Shown: positions 7,209 through 17,300 of the stretch, in pieces
Layout: the number at the start of each line of letters is the position of its first letter
How positions within the stretch are numbered: position 1 is the stretch's first letter
Source: Fusobacterium perfoetens
GTDB lineage: Bacteria > Fusobacteriota > Fusobacteriia > Fusobacteriales > Fusobacteriaceae
Direction: 5' to 3'
Assembly: GCF_021531595.1 (NCBI RefSeq)
Contig: NZ_JADYUD010000014.1
Coordinates: forward strand, 1-50,993
Length of the DNA: 50,993 nucleotides
Made by a program: the position numbers and the translations under genes
The notes under the pieces: model-generated
Told to the model about the DNA's origin: nothing
Seen by the model: the letters and a program-made list of their open reading frames with translations, nothing else
Databases searched by the model: none

Positions 7209-9248
7209 ATGGAGGTGTTTAAAATTTCTTTAAAAATTGCAGTTATTTCAGCTGGTAAAGATGTAGGACTTTTTTATAAAAAACAACTTGAATATTTTTT
7301 TGCTGATGCAGTTGAACTTTATACATATTCTATTGAAGATGGAACAGCCTATTCTCCTAAAACAGAGGATATTTTTCTTATAACCACTATTTCTTTTGAC
7401 AGTCATAATGAAGTTTTAAGGTATATTCCTAAAGACAAGCACATTGTTAATGGGACTATTACCGTAAGAAACAGCACCATTGAAAAACTAAAAAAATTAC
7501 CTTCAGGAACAAAAGCCCTTCTTGTAAATTCTACAAAATCCATGTGTGAAGAATCCATTGTTCTTCTTCATCAAAAAGGAATAAACAATATTTCTTTTTC
7601 TCCTTATTATCCTGGATGTAAGGAAAAATATGAAGATATTCCTCTTGCTATAACTCCTGGGGAAGCTCACTTTGCCCCTGCTGGAAAAGAAATTATAGAT
7701 ATTGGAAACAGAGTTCTTGATACAAATACTATCCTGGAAATTATCTCTTTTACAGACTGTGAATACCTTTTAAAAACAGACAGACTTATAAATTACTTTG
7801 ATGAAATTTCTGAAAATAATACTGGAGTAGAGTCTCTTATTTCAAAGATGGAACTTGCCACACAACAATTTAATATACTTTTTCGTCTTTCCAGTGAAGG
7901 AATTATTCTAGTTGATAAAAAAAATAATATTATAATGTGCAATCAAAAAGCAAACGACTTTTTAGAAAAAGGAAGGATAGATATTCTTTATAAGCCAGCT
8001 TCAAGTGCTTTTCAAAATAATATTTTTGAGCAGGCTGCAAAAGATCAGATTACTAAAACAGTTCTTCTTCTTTCCCCTTCCGGAATTAAATTAAAATTAA
8101 AGGTTATTCCTATAGTCAAACATGGAATTTATCTTTCTGGAATAGGGATAATAAATAGAGCAAATCCTGAAGATGAAATAATGACAAGTGCTGTTAACAA
8201 AATCTTAAAAAAGGGACATATTGCAAGATATACATTTGATTCAATTATTACTAAAAGTAAAAATGTAATCAAAATAAAGGAAGTTGCTAAAAAAATGGCA
8301 AAATCAAATTCTGCTGTCCTTATCACAGGAGAAAGTGGAACTGGAAAAGAACTCTTTGCTCATTCTATTCACAACTATTCTTCAAGAAGAGATAAACCTT
8401 TCGTTGCTATAAACTGTGCTGCTCTTGCTGATAATCTTTTGGAAAGTGAACTTTTTGGATATGAAGAAGGAGCTTTTACTGGAGCGAAAAAAGGAGGAAA
8501 AACAGGTCTTTTTGAAATTGCAAATAACGGAACTCTTTTTCTTGATGAAATTGAAGGAATGAGTAAAAATCTTCAGTTTAAACTTCTTCGTGTTATTCAG
8601 GAAAAAGAAATTATAAAAGTTGGAGGAGATGAAATGATTCCTATTGATGTAAGGATTATTGCTGCTTCCAATGAAAATTTAGGAGAACTTGTTGAAAATA
8701 AAGTCTTCAGACAAGACCTTTATTACAGATTAAATACTCTTCCTATAACTATTCCTCCTTTAAGAGAGAGAATAGACGATCTTTATCTTCTTATAGAAGA
8801 TTTTAAGCAGGAAATGGATTTTAATTTTATATTTACAAAAGCATCAAAACATCTTATTGAGAACTATACATGGCCTGGAAATATAAGAGAATTAAGAAAC
8901 TGTATTGAATATCTTGGATGTCTTGGAGAAACTATTATTGAACCTGAAATGTTCCCTCAGAACATGAATTCTTTAAATAAAAACATTACAAAACCATCTT
9001 CTTATGAAGAAAAAAATATTTTCTATGAAACTGCATTTGTTATAGGCGAACTTGAAAAAAAAGGAAAATCTTGCGGAAGAAAAAGTATTTCTGAAGAACT
9101 AAAAAATAAAAATATTTATATTTCTGAAGCTAAAATAAGAAAAATTCTTGAAAATATGAAAAACGACGGACTTATTTCTTCTGGAGAAGGAAGAACAGGA
9201 TCAAAACTTACTTCTTTTGGAAGAAAAAAATTTAATATTTTTGAATAA
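7209..9248 (+). CDS. Sigma-54-dependent AAA+ transcriptional activator
   Basis: Enhancer-binding protein of up to 679 residues. Residues about 8-200 form a sensor domain starting [10 protein letters not shown], loosely reminiscent of PrpR_N-type regulators, followed by a PAS-like segment at about 215-300 ([24 protein letters not shown]). The AAA+ core has Walker A GESGTGKE near 373 and the sigma-54 loop GAFTGA near 420, LFLDEIEGM (Walker B), and the [14 protein letters not shown] helix. The C-terminus (from about 600) is not a Fis-type HTH but looks like a winged helix ([19 protein letters not shown]). The ATG at 7209 lies upstream of GGAGG (7211-7215), so the true start may be downstream, possibly the ATT at 7224. 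It is divergent from patB-nhaC, its probable target. Confidence 0.9.
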   Translation: MEVFKISLKIAVISAGKDVGLFYKKQLEYFFADAVELYTYSIEDGTAYSPKTEDIFLITTISFDSHNEVLRYIPKDKHIVNGTITVRNSTIEKLKKLPSGTKALLVNSTKSMCEESIVLLHQKGINNISFSPYYPGCKEKYEDIPLAITPGEAHFAPAGKEIIDIGNRVLDTNTILEIISFTDCEYLLKTDRLINYFDEISENNTGVESLISKMELATQQFNILFRLSSEGIILVDKKNNIIMCNQKANDFLEKGRIDILYKPASSAFQNNIFEQAAKDQITKTVLLLSPSGIKLKLKVIPIVKHGIYLSGIGIINRANPEDEIMTSAVNKILKKGHIARYTFDSIITKSKNVIKIKEVAKKMAKSNSAVLITGESGTGKELFAHSIHNYSSRRDKPFVAINCAALADNLLESELFGYEEGAFTGAKKGGKTGLFEIANNGTLFLDEIEGMSKNLQFKLLRVIQEKEIIKVGGDEMIPIDVRIIAASNENLGELVENKVFRQDLYYRLNTLPITIPPLRERIDDLYLLIEDFKQEMDFNFIFTKASKHLIENYTWPGNIRELRNCIEYLGCLGETIIEPEMFPQNMNSLNKNITKPSSYEEKNIFYETAFVIGELEKKGKSCGRKSISEELKNKNIYISEAKIRKILENMKNDGLISSGEGRTGSKLTSFGRKKFNIFE

Positions 9249-9254
9249 TAAATA

Positions 9255-9308
9255 TTGACAACTTATTATACGAGGAGTATACTTTAATTGTGCATATGCA
9301 CAATTAAA
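9255..9308 (+). promoter_or_regulatory. Promoter with 26-bp palindromic operator
   Basis: TTGACA (9255-9260), 17 bp, TATACT (9278-9283), then a perfect palindrome at 9283-9308 with half-site TTTAATTGTGCAT. The palindrome starts at the last base of the -10 and covers the expected transcription start, the ideal place for repression. The first gene of the transcript encodes a DUF134 HTH regulator, so autorepression is likely (inference). Confidence 0.85.
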
Positions 9309-9321
9309 CAAGGAGGCTAAT

Positions 9322-9996
9322 ATGCCAAGATGTAAAAAGCAAAGATGTTGCAGAATTTTAGATAATGAAAGAATTTTTAAGCCAACTGGAATTCCTATGT
9401 CAAATCTTAAAATAAATGAAATTGAAATAGATGAATTTGAGGCTATAAGGCTTTGTGACTATGAAGGAAAAAGCCAGATTGAAACAGCTGAAATCATGCA
9501 AATTTCAAGAGGAACTGTACAAAGACTTTTAAATTCAGGAAGAAAAAAAATTCTGGACAGTTTATTACATTTAAAAGCTATAAAATTAAAAAATACAGGA
9601 CAGGAGATGATTTTAATGGCAACTGAAATATTAAGAGTAGGTTTCCCAACAAATGACGGAGTAACTGTAGAAGAACACTTCGGACATTGTGAAAAATTTG
9701 CAGTTTATTCAATAGAAGAAGGAAAAGTAGTTAATAAAGAATTTTTAACTGCACCTGAGCATGCACCAGGAGTTTTCCCAAGATTTATTGCTGCAAATAA
9801 CATAAATGTTGTAATCACAGGAGGAATGGGACAAAGAGCTATTGATCTTATAAAAGCCAATGGAGGACAAGTTATTCTAGGAGCAAGTGGAAGAATAGAA
9901 GATGTTCTTGCTGTTTACTTAGAAGGAAGCTTATATTCAAAAGGTTCTGCTTGTGCTCATCATCACCATGATGACGACCATGAATGTCAACACTAA
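9322..9996 (+). CDS. DUF134 HTH regulator fused to NifX/NifB-type domain
   Basis: A 224-residue fusion. Residues 1-90 are a DUF134 domain with a sigma-70 region 4-like HTH (FEAIRLCDYEGKSQIETAE followed by ISRGTVQRLL). Residues about 105-205 are a dinitrogenase iron-molybdenum cofactor (NifX/NifB) domain (VGFPTNDGVTVEEHFGHCEKFAVY ... VVITGGMGQRAIDL). The tail is a metal-binding-looking stretch HHHHDDDHECQH preceded by ACA. It probably senses or carries iron or an Fe-S cluster and controls the downstream genes through the palindrome just upstream; this is inferred. AAGGAGG precedes the ATG. Confidence 0.88.
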   Translation: MPRCKKQRCCRILDNERIFKPTGIPMSNLKINEIEIDEFEAIRLCDYEGKSQIETAEIMQISRGTVQRLLNSGRKKILDSLLHLKAIKLKNTGQEMILMATEILRVGFPTNDGVTVEEHFGHCEKFAVYSIEEGKVVNKEFLTAPEHAPGVFPRFIAANNINVVITGGMGQRAIDLIKANGGQVILGASGRIEDVLAVYLEGSLYSKGSACAHHHHDDDHECQH

Positions 9997-10018
9997 TTTA
10001 ATAAAATAAAATACAAAC

Positions 10019-10279
10019 AGGAGCTGTTATCTCTCTAAAAAACATTATAAAAATAAAATTTTATCTCATGAAAAATATTTTCTATTTATTTTGTTCGTTT
10101 CACTAAAAATGACAAACTCACTTCGTTCAAACATGTCATTTTTCATCGTTCAACTCACTGCATAAATTAAGAAAATTTTTTCAATCTTCTAAAATTTTAT
10201 TTTTTATAATTGCAAAGTTCTCTATATTTATGAGAGCTGTTTTTCACTAAATGGAAAATAAAAAAACATAACAGCTCCT
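10019..10279. repeat. Triple-nested inverted repeat element (261 bp)
   Basis: The gene-free space between the two NifX-domain genes holds three nested inverted repeats. The outer pair is AGGAGCTGTTAT / ATAACAGCTCCT (10019-10030, 10268-10279). The middle pair is 10044-10063 with 10190-10210 (A/T-rich, one extra T). The inner pair is AAAAATGACA / TGTCATTTTT (10105-10114, 10134-10143). T's follow the outer stem. It may be a MITE-like repeat or an elaborate attenuator within the operon. The middle layer resembles the terminator downstream of the 5S gene at 50.8 kb. Confidence 0.75.
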
Positions 10280-10319
10280 AATTTTTTATACTCTTTAAAA
10301 ATGAAAAGGAGATATCACA

Positions 10320-10688
10320 ATGAAAATAGCAATAGCACTAGAAGAAAATAATTACTCTTCACAAACTGACAGAAGATTCGGAAGAGCAGCTTATTTTATT
10401 TTAATAAATACAGAAACAAATGACTATGAAATAATTGAAAATGAAGCAAAAGATGAAGCTACAGGAGCTGGACTTAAAGCAGTGAGAACACTTGTAAATC
10501 TTGGTGTAAATGAAATTATTGCAGGAGAAATAGGCCCAAAGGCAGCTGTTCTTATTAATGAATTTGAAATTCCTGTTTATAAAATGGGAGATTTAAAAAC
10601 TATTGATGAAATATTAAAGAACTATAAAGATAATAAACTTGAAAAATATGATCTTTCTCCAAAACCACAAGGTCTTAGAATGGCATAA
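10320..10688 (+). CDS. NifX/NifB-domain iron-cofactor protein
   Basis: A 122-residue stand-alone member of the dinitrogenase iron-molybdenum cofactor family: MKIAIALEENNYSSQTDRRFGRAAYFILI, then the conserved TGAGLKAVRTLVNLGVNEIIAGEIGPKA segment. In anaerobes lacking nitrogenase, such proteins occur next to Fe-S MinD-type ATPases and are thought to handle iron or Fe-S units. No catalytic residues are recognisable. An AAGGAG site precedes the start and the next gene begins 11 bp after the stop, so it forms an operon with the two ATPases. Confidence 0.87.
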   Translation: MKIAIALEENNYSSQTDRRFGRAAYFILINTETNDYEIIENEAKDEATGAGLKAVRTLVNLGVNEIIAGEIGPKAAVLINEFEIPVYKMGDLKTIDEILKNYKDNKLEKYDLSPKPQGLRMA

Positions 10689-10699
10689 AGAGGTGAAAA

Positions 10700-11530
10700 A
10701 TGAAAATAGCAGTTTTAAGTGGAAAAGGAGGAACAGGAAAAACTACTGTAAGTACAAACTTAGCTTTTATTTCAAAACTTCCTCTTTTTGATACTGACAT
10801 AGAAGAACCAAATTCACATATCTTTTTAAAAAATAATATAATCAATGAAGAATCAGTATATATGAATTATCCAAAAATTCATATGGAAAAATGTAATCTT
10901 TGTGGGGAGTGTGGGGATTTCTGTAAATTTAATGCTGTTATTCCTGCTAGAAATACAGTTCTTGTCTTTGAAGAAAGCTGTCATGACTGTGGTGGTTGTG
11001 GAATCATCTGTAAGCAAAAAGCAATTTCTTGGGAAAAAAGAGAAATTGGAAAAATTTTTACAGGAAAAACATACTTTGACTCTGATACTGTGTATGGAAA
11101 GTTAAATATAGGAGAAATGTCAGGAGTAAGAATCATAAAGAAAATGTATAAAGATGCAAAATATAAAGACTTCTTAATTGACTGTCCCCCAGGAACTGCT
11201 TGTACAACAGTAGCTGCTGTAGAAGAAGCTGACTTTGCTATAATAGTTACAGAGCCTTCTCCTTTTGGACTTAGTGACATGAAACTTGTAGTAAAACTTT
11301 TAAAAGATATAAAAATACCTTTTGGTATAGTTGTAAATAAAGCTGAAGATGATGAAACAGAACTTAAAAAATACTGTCTTTCAGAAAATATAACTATCTT
11401 AGGGGAAATACCTTTCAGCAGAAAAATTGCAGAAAATTATTCTAAAGGAGAAATAATTTCAGATGTTCTTCCTGAATACAGAAAATACTATGAAAATATT
11501 TGGAAGAAGGTGAAAAATTATGGAAATTAA
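10700..11530 (+). CDS. MinD-superfamily P-loop ATPase with inserted 2[4Fe-4S] ferredoxin domain (first copy)
   Basis: A 276-residue P-loop ATPase of the MinD/Mrp superfamily. The deviant Walker A is KGGTGKTT at residues 9-16. A ferredoxin insertion carries two CxxCxxCxxxC clusters: Cys65/68/71/75 and Cys94/97/100/104. The later part returns to the ATPase fold (DCPPGTACTT, VTEPSPFGLSDM). Proteins of this kind (COG1149) always seem to occur as tandem pairs with NifX-like proteins in anaerobes; an Fe-S carrier or assembly role is inferred. The stop overlaps the second copy by 11 bases. Confidence 0.92.
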   Translation: MKIAVLSGKGGTGKTTVSTNLAFISKLPLFDTDIEEPNSHIFLKNNIINEESVYMNYPKIHMEKCNLCGECGDFCKFNAVIPARNTVLVFEESCHDCGGCGIICKQKAISWEKREIGKIFTGKTYFDSDTVYGKLNIGEMSGVRIIKKMYKDAKYKDFLIDCPPGTACTTVAAVEEADFAIIVTEPSPFGLSDMKLVVKLLKDIKIPFGIVVNKAEDDETELKKYCLSENITILGEIPFSRKIAENYSKGEIISDVLPEYRKYYENIWKKVKNYGN

Positions 11531-12365
11531 AGAAATAGTAGTTATTTCAGGAAAAGGTGGAACAGGAAAAACTACAGTTACATCATCTCTTATTCCTTAT
11601 TTTCAAAATGTTGTCATAGGTGACTGTGATGTTGATGCTCCTAATCTTCAAATACTTTTTAATCCTCAAAATACTGTGAAAGAAGATTTTTTAGGAATGA
11701 AAAAAGCTCTTCTTAATAAAGAGCTTTGTATAAACTGTGGAAAATGTTATGAACTTTGTAAATTTGATGCTGTTGAAAATATTAAAAAGTGCGAAAGCTG
11801 TGGACTTTGTGAATATATATGTCCTGTTGGAGCAATTAAAATGGTTGATAATAAAGCAGGAGAAATTTTTGAATCAGATACAAAATATGGAAAACTTATT
11901 CATGCCTGCCTTTTTCCAGGAGAGGAAAATTCTGGAAAATTAGTTGCCCAAGTGAGAAAAAAAGCAAAAAAAACAGCTGAAGAACAAAATATGGAATATA
12001 TTATTTTAGACGGAGCTCCTGGAGTTGCATGTAATGTCATAAGTTCCCTTACGGGAGTTAAAAAAGCTGTTATTGTAACTGAACCTACTCTTTCAGGACT
12101 TCACGATTTAGAAAGAGTTTTAAATCTTATAGAAAGATTTAGAATAAAGCCTTATTTTATAATAAATAAATATGATCTTTCTCCTGAAATTTCAAAAAAA
12201 ATAGAAGAATTTTTACATAAAAAAGGAACTGAAGTTTCTGTAAAAATTCCTTTTGATAAAAAAATTATAAAATCCATTATAAAAAAATCTATTCCTTCTA
12301 TTGAAGAAAAAGAATTCTTTGAAAAAATTGGCTTTAAAAAACTTGCTGAAGAATTAAAAAAATAA
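11520..12365 (+). CDS. MinD-superfamily P-loop ATPase with inserted 2[4Fe-4S] ferredoxin domain (second copy)
   Basis: A 281-residue paralogue of the preceding ATPase. Walker A is KGGTGKTT at residues 12-19. Two 4Fe-4S motifs are at Cys70/73/76/80 and Cys91/94/97/101, followed by DGAPGVACNV and VTEPTLSGLHDL. The pair may form a heterodimer, which would explain the translational coupling (GTGAAAAATTATGG overlap). Last gene of the cluster; a GC-rich terminator follows. Confidence 0.92.
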   Translation: MEIKEIVVISGKGGTGKTTVTSSLIPYFQNVVIGDCDVDAPNLQILFNPQNTVKEDFLGMKKALLNKELCINCGKCYELCKFDAVENIKKCESCGLCEYICPVGAIKMVDNKAGEIFESDTKYGKLIHACLFPGEENSGKLVAQVRKKAKKTAEEQNMEYIILDGAPGVACNVISSLTGVKKAVIVTEPTLSGLHDLERVLNLIERFRIKPYFIINKYDLSPEISKKIEEFLHKKGTEVSVKIPFDKKIIKSIIKKSIPSIEEKEFFEKIGFKKLAEELKK

Positions 12366-12383
12366 CTTTATTATAATTAAAAA

Positions 12384-12415
12384 ACGGCTCCCTTAACTAT
12401 GGAGCCGTAATTTTA
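12384..12415. terminator. Terminator between Fe-S ATPase and thrS
   Basis: Stem ACGGCTCC (12384-12391) / GGAGCCGT (12401-12408) with a 9-nt loop, A's on the left and T's on the right, serving both convergent transcripts. Confidence 0.9.
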
Positions 12416-14329
12416 TTATTTATTTATTTTTACTTTTGCTTCTTCAACTACATATTTTAAGAAGTCATCAAGTTTCATTGAAACTTGTTCATTTGAACCA
12501 AATCTTCTTACATTAACTTCTCTGTTTTCAACTTCGTTTTTACCTATAATTAACTGCATAGGAATTTTGTATTTTCCATTTGCTTCTCTAATCTTATATC
12601 CTATAGATTCTGCTCTGTCATCAAGTTCAACTCTTAAATCCATATCTTCTAAGATTTGTTTTAATTCTTTTGCATAAGGAACAACATCTTCATTGATAGT
12701 TAAAAGTTTGATTTGAGTAGGAGCAAGCCACATAGGGAATGCACCTGCATAGTGTTCTATTAAGATTCCTATAAATCTTTCAATAGATCCATAAACAACT
12801 CTATGAATCATTACTGGTCTATGTTTTTCCCCATCTTCTCCGATATAGTTTATATCAAATCTTTCTGGAAGGTTAAAGTCTAGCTGAATTGTTCCACATT
12901 GCCAAGTTCTTCCAATAGCATCTTTAATTTTGAAATCAAGTTTAGGTCCATAGAATGCTCCGTCACCAGGGTTAACTTTGTATTCTCTTCCCATTTTCTT
13001 TAAAGCACCTTCAAGTCCTGCTTCTGCTCTGTCCCATATTTCTTGGCTTCCTATTGCTTTTTCAGGTTTAGTTGAAAGTTCTATGCTGTAATCAAATCCA
13101 AAAATTCCTTTATAGAATTTATCAATTAATTCTGTTACTCCTATAATTTCTTCTTCTATTTGTTCAGGAGTCATAAAGATATGAGCATCGTCCTGAGTAA
13201 ATGCTCTAACTCTCATAAGTCCATGTAATGCTCCAGAAAATTCATGTCTATGAACATGTCCTAATTCTCCTACTCTTTCTGGAAGATCTTTGTATGAGTG
13301 AATTTTATTTTTATAGTTTAAAATTCCTCCTGGACAGTTCATTGGTTTAATAGCAAAATCTGTTTCATCAATAGAAGTTGTATACATATTTTCTCTATAG
13401 TTAAACCAGTGTCCTGAAGTTTCCCAAAGTTCTCTGTTTAATATTGTAGGAGTTTGAATTTCAACATATCCTGCTTTTCTATGTTCTTTTCTCCATAAGT
13501 CTATAAGAGTGTTTTTAAGAACCATTCCTTTTGGCATAAAGAATGGGAATCCAGGTCCATATTCACTTACAAAGAATAGTTCAAGTTCTTTTCCAAGTCT
13601 TCTATGATCTCTCTTTTCAGCTTCTTCTAAGAATTTTAAGTAATCTTTTAATCTTTTTTCATCAGCAAAAGCAAGTCCGTAGATTCTTTGAAGCATTTTA
13701 TTATTTGAGTCTCCTCTCCAGTATGCACCAGCTAGAGATTTTAATTTAAATGCTTTTATATAAGATGTAGAAGGTACATGAGGTCCTCTGCAAAGATCCA
13801 TGAAATCTCCTTGTTTATAGAAAGAAAGCATTTCTCCTTGTGCTATATCTTTTATTATTTCAACTTTATAATTTTCTCCAAGAGCCTCAAAATGTTTTAT
13901 AGCATCTTCTCTTGACATTTCAAGTCTTTCTATTTTTATATCTTCTTTTGAAAGCTTTTTCATTTCAGCTTCAATTTTTTCTAAATCTTCAGGAACAAAC
14001 TGAACATTAGGATCAAAGTCATAATAGAATCCATTTTCAATAGCTGGTCCTATTGTAACTTTAGTTCCAGGGAATAATCTTACAACAGCTTGAGCCATAA
14101 GGTGAGCTGCTGAGTGTCTTATGATATGTTCTCCTTCTTCTGAATCTGCTGTTATAAATTCAACTTCAGCATCTCTATCTAGAATATAAGACATATCTTT
14201 TAATTCTCCATCTACTTTTGCTGCAACTGATTTTTTAGCAAGTGAATTGCTTATACTTTTAGCTATCACAAACATATTTTCAGCATTTTCAAATTCTTTT
14301 ATATTTCCATCCATTAATTTTACTTTCAT
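12416..14329 (-). CDS. thrS: Threonyl-tRNA synthetase
   Basis: Class II synthetase of 637 residues that charges tRNA-Thr. It shows an N-terminal TGS domain (1-60), the editing domain with RHSAAHLMAQAV near residue 69 and CRGPHVPST near 180, motif 2 region RVGELGHVHRHEFSGALHGLMRVR, motif 3 GSIERFIGILIEHYAGAFPMWLAP and a C-terminal anticodon-binding domain. A normal-length family member. AAGGAGAGG precedes the ATG. It starts 31 bp after the LptD-like gene, so it is probably cotranscribed; I saw no T-box leader. Confidence 0.97.
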   Translation of the reverse strand: MKVKLMDGNIKEFENAENMFVIAKSISNSLAKKSVAAKVDGELKDMSYILDRDAEVEFITADSEEGEHIIRHSAAHLMAQAVVRLFPGTKVTIGPAIENGFYYDFDPNVQFVPEDLEKIEAEMKKLSKEDIKIERLEMSREDAIKHFEALGENYKVEIIKDIAQGEMLSFYKQGDFMDLCRGPHVPSTSYIKAFKLKSLAGAYWRGDSNNKMLQRIYGLAFADEKRLKDYLKFLEEAEKRDHRRLGKELELFFVSEYGPGFPFFMPKGMVLKNTLIDLWRKEHRKAGYVEIQTPTILNRELWETSGHWFNYRENMYTTSIDETDFAIKPMNCPGGILNYKNKIHSYKDLPERVGELGHVHRHEFSGALHGLMRVRAFTQDDAHIFMTPEQIEEEIIGVTELIDKFYKGIFGFDYSIELSTKPEKAIGSQEIWDRAEAGLEGALKKMGREYKVNPGDGAFYGPKLDFKIKDAIGRTWQCGTIQLDFNLPERFDINYIGEDGEKHRPVMIHRVVYGSIERFIGILIEHYAGAFPMWLAPTQIKLLTINEDVVPYAKELKQILEDMDLRVELDDRAESIGYKIREANGKYKIPMQLIIGKNEVENREVNVRRFGSNEQVSMKLDDFLKYVVEEAKVKINK

Positions 14330-14360
14330 TATATATCCTCTCCTTAGTCATTCTTTTTTA

Positions 14361-17300
14361 TTAATCTATTTCATCTTCAATTTTTATTCCGCTGAATACA
14401 TGTACATCAGGACTTACATTTTCTCCCTCTGCACTTCCTCCTTTAGCTCCAAGACCAAATAATCTCTTATCTGGGAATGTAAGAAGTGTAAATTGAAGAG
14501 CGGCTTTCCATTCGTAATCACGAGTGGTTATACTATATTCTCTCATATATGCAACAGACCATTCATAGTATCCCATTTCTTTTCCTATTTCAACTCCAAC
14601 TCCGTCAAAGAATCTTCTTCCACTTCCATCTCCGTATGGAGTATCAATATTGTCATAGAATTCTATGTAAGTCTTAAGTCTCCATCCTTCACTTGGTCTT
14701 CCAAGTTTTGTGTGGAAACTAAATTCATGTTCTCTCTCTGTTACTTTCCAGTTATCAGGATTTGTACGGTCTCCTCTATAATCAGCTTCTTGTGTAAATG
14801 TATATCCAAGTCCTGTTCTATTTTGTGAATAGAATACAGCTGCTTCTAGTTTTGAAATTGATCCCCAATAATCTTCCTGATGTCTTCTGTCATCATTACT
14901 TTCAAGTGTAAGTCTTGCATCAAAACTTCTTCTGTAATCTCCAAAGTTTACTTTATTGTCCATTACACTATTTAAATTAAATCCAACAGAATTTCTATTT
15001 TCAATAATGCTTCTAATATGGTTTAAATCTTGTGAAGTAAGTTCTCCTGCTTCTTTTCCATATTCTTTTTCTGCATATCTTGAAAGTTCTCTTTCTGATA
15101 ATCTCTTATCTTTGAAACCATATCTTAATGTTATTACATTAGAGTTATAGTCTGTTTTAAATTTGTTTTCATAGCTTCCATATGGTTTATAATTTCCTTG
15201 ATAATCTTCATATTTTACTCCATAAGAGTGTTCAATTTCTCCTCCGTTTAAATATGAAACTGCATAAGTTTTATTATTTATATCAAGAACATCATAATTT
15301 CCAACAGAGGCACTGTCTTTACCTTCTGTATATTGGAAGTTTAATCTGTTTTCATCAAAGCTGTATGTATAACCATATACATTTTCTCTAATTTTTTCAT
15401 CAAGACCTCTTACTAACTGAGCTTCAAAATTACTATCTACAAAATCTATACTTTGATTTTTATAGTAAAACTCATGATTTCCAAAATAGATATTTGCTCC
15501 ATAATCTTTATATCCTAAATCATTTTTATAATTATTAAATAAATCATTAGAGCCATATTCACTTACATATCTGTCATCACTGTTATAATATGCACTGAAT
15601 GCTTTATCTCCGTCAATTAAGAAATCTACTTTATTTTTAAATATCTCTCCTGTTTTTTCATCATTAACAGGTCTTTCTTTTACAGTATATTCTCCAGTAT
15701 AAACAGTTTCAGTATTTCCAAATTCAAAGGCAATTTTATCTCCATATTTATAAACATTCTCTTTATTTATAAATCTTCCATACTCTTGTCTTTCGTTATC
15801 TCCGTCATACTTATAATCCTGCCAGAAGAATGTAAAATCATTGCTAAGTCCAATGTCTGCCCATCTGTCAGCATTTCCTGAGTTATCAAGAAGTGTGATT
15901 CTGTGATTTAAACCACCTTGATATCTTGTAGATTTATCATTGTTTTCTGTATCTCTTCCATCATTTATACCTGAAGTATATTTATCCTGTCTGATATTTC
16001 CAAAAACATCAATTTCTCCAAGATATCCTAATTCTATATTATTTTTATTAATTCCAAATTCATAGAAATCAGAATCATTTTTATAAGTTCTGTAACCTTT
16101 TATTCCGTTTAAACCTTCTCTGTTTACAACAGTTTCTTCAGACTGTCCACCTGCAAAAGTAAAATCTGCAAGTCCTGTATAAAGAGTTGCATAAGCTCTG
16201 TCTTCTCTTGTTTTTTCATAGATAATATTTTCAAATCTATTATACTGACTCCATCTGCTTTTATCTCCAAAAACCTTTACTCTCATTGGGTCATTTTCTA
16301 GATTTAATTCTTTTTCAGAAAAATTAAAATCATATCCTGTCTTAAAAGCTATATTATCCGTCAGCTTATATTCTCCAAAAGCTGTGCTTAATTTACGGCT
16401 GTCATAAATATCATACTGAGATACTGTCCATGGAACATAGTCTGCTTCAAGACCATATCTTCCTGTATGTTTTAAACTACTTAAATCAGGATTTCTTTCC
16501 CAAGAATTAAGTCTTCTGTATTTATCCCCATTTGCTTCATCATAACTGAAAGAGATTTTATTTCTCTTATCTTCAAATCCAAAACCAAAATCTTCTGCTC
16601 TTGACTGAAGATCATTAGGGCTTGATCCTGGATCCATATCGTAAAGATAATTATAATATCCACTGAATTTATAATCTTTATTATCTTTTACTAAAGAAAT
16701 TTCAGAAAATAAATCATTATCAACTTGTGAATCATAACCTAAATCATCAATCTGATCTGTTACTATATATTGATATGCTTTTTTATCATCAGTAAGTTTT
16801 ACTTTAGCATTAAGAGATATGTCTTTTTCTGTTCCAAGTCCCGTCAGTGCAGTATCTAAAGTATAGAAGTTAGAATAATCTCCCATACTTGGAATTTCTC
16901 CTAAATCTCCTTTCACTGTTTTTCCATCTTTTCCTCTATGATTAAATTTTCCTTGGGCATCATAGTCTTCTATAATATCTTTTAAATTTTCATTCATATT
17001 ATAGGTCATACTTTGGACACCAAAATTAAAGTATCCATAATTTCCCTCATAACTATGAGTATAATCTATACTCCATCTATCATCATGACTTGCTTCAGGT
17101 CTTCCTGTTTCTGAATCTATTTTTTGATCTCCTTTTTTATGAACAAGAAGATCTGTTATATTAAGTCTTGACTCTCCATATGTTCCTGTATCATACCAGT
17201 TTTCCATTCTTCCTATTAAGAATCCCATCTGGTCTCCAAATTTAGGTGCAAATCCTCCTCTAAATTTGTTATCTTTACTTTCATACAGAACCCCTGTAGA

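Noticed and set aside
10080-10200. Small protein inside the nested repeat at 10 kb
   Set aside because: Short frames exist in the repeat but none has a ribosome-binding site, and the sequence is better explained by its inverted repeats.
14330-14360. T-box leader for thrS
   Set aside because: Only 31 bp separate thrS from the upstream gene and no specifier-loop or TGGTACCGCG-like T-box sequence is present.
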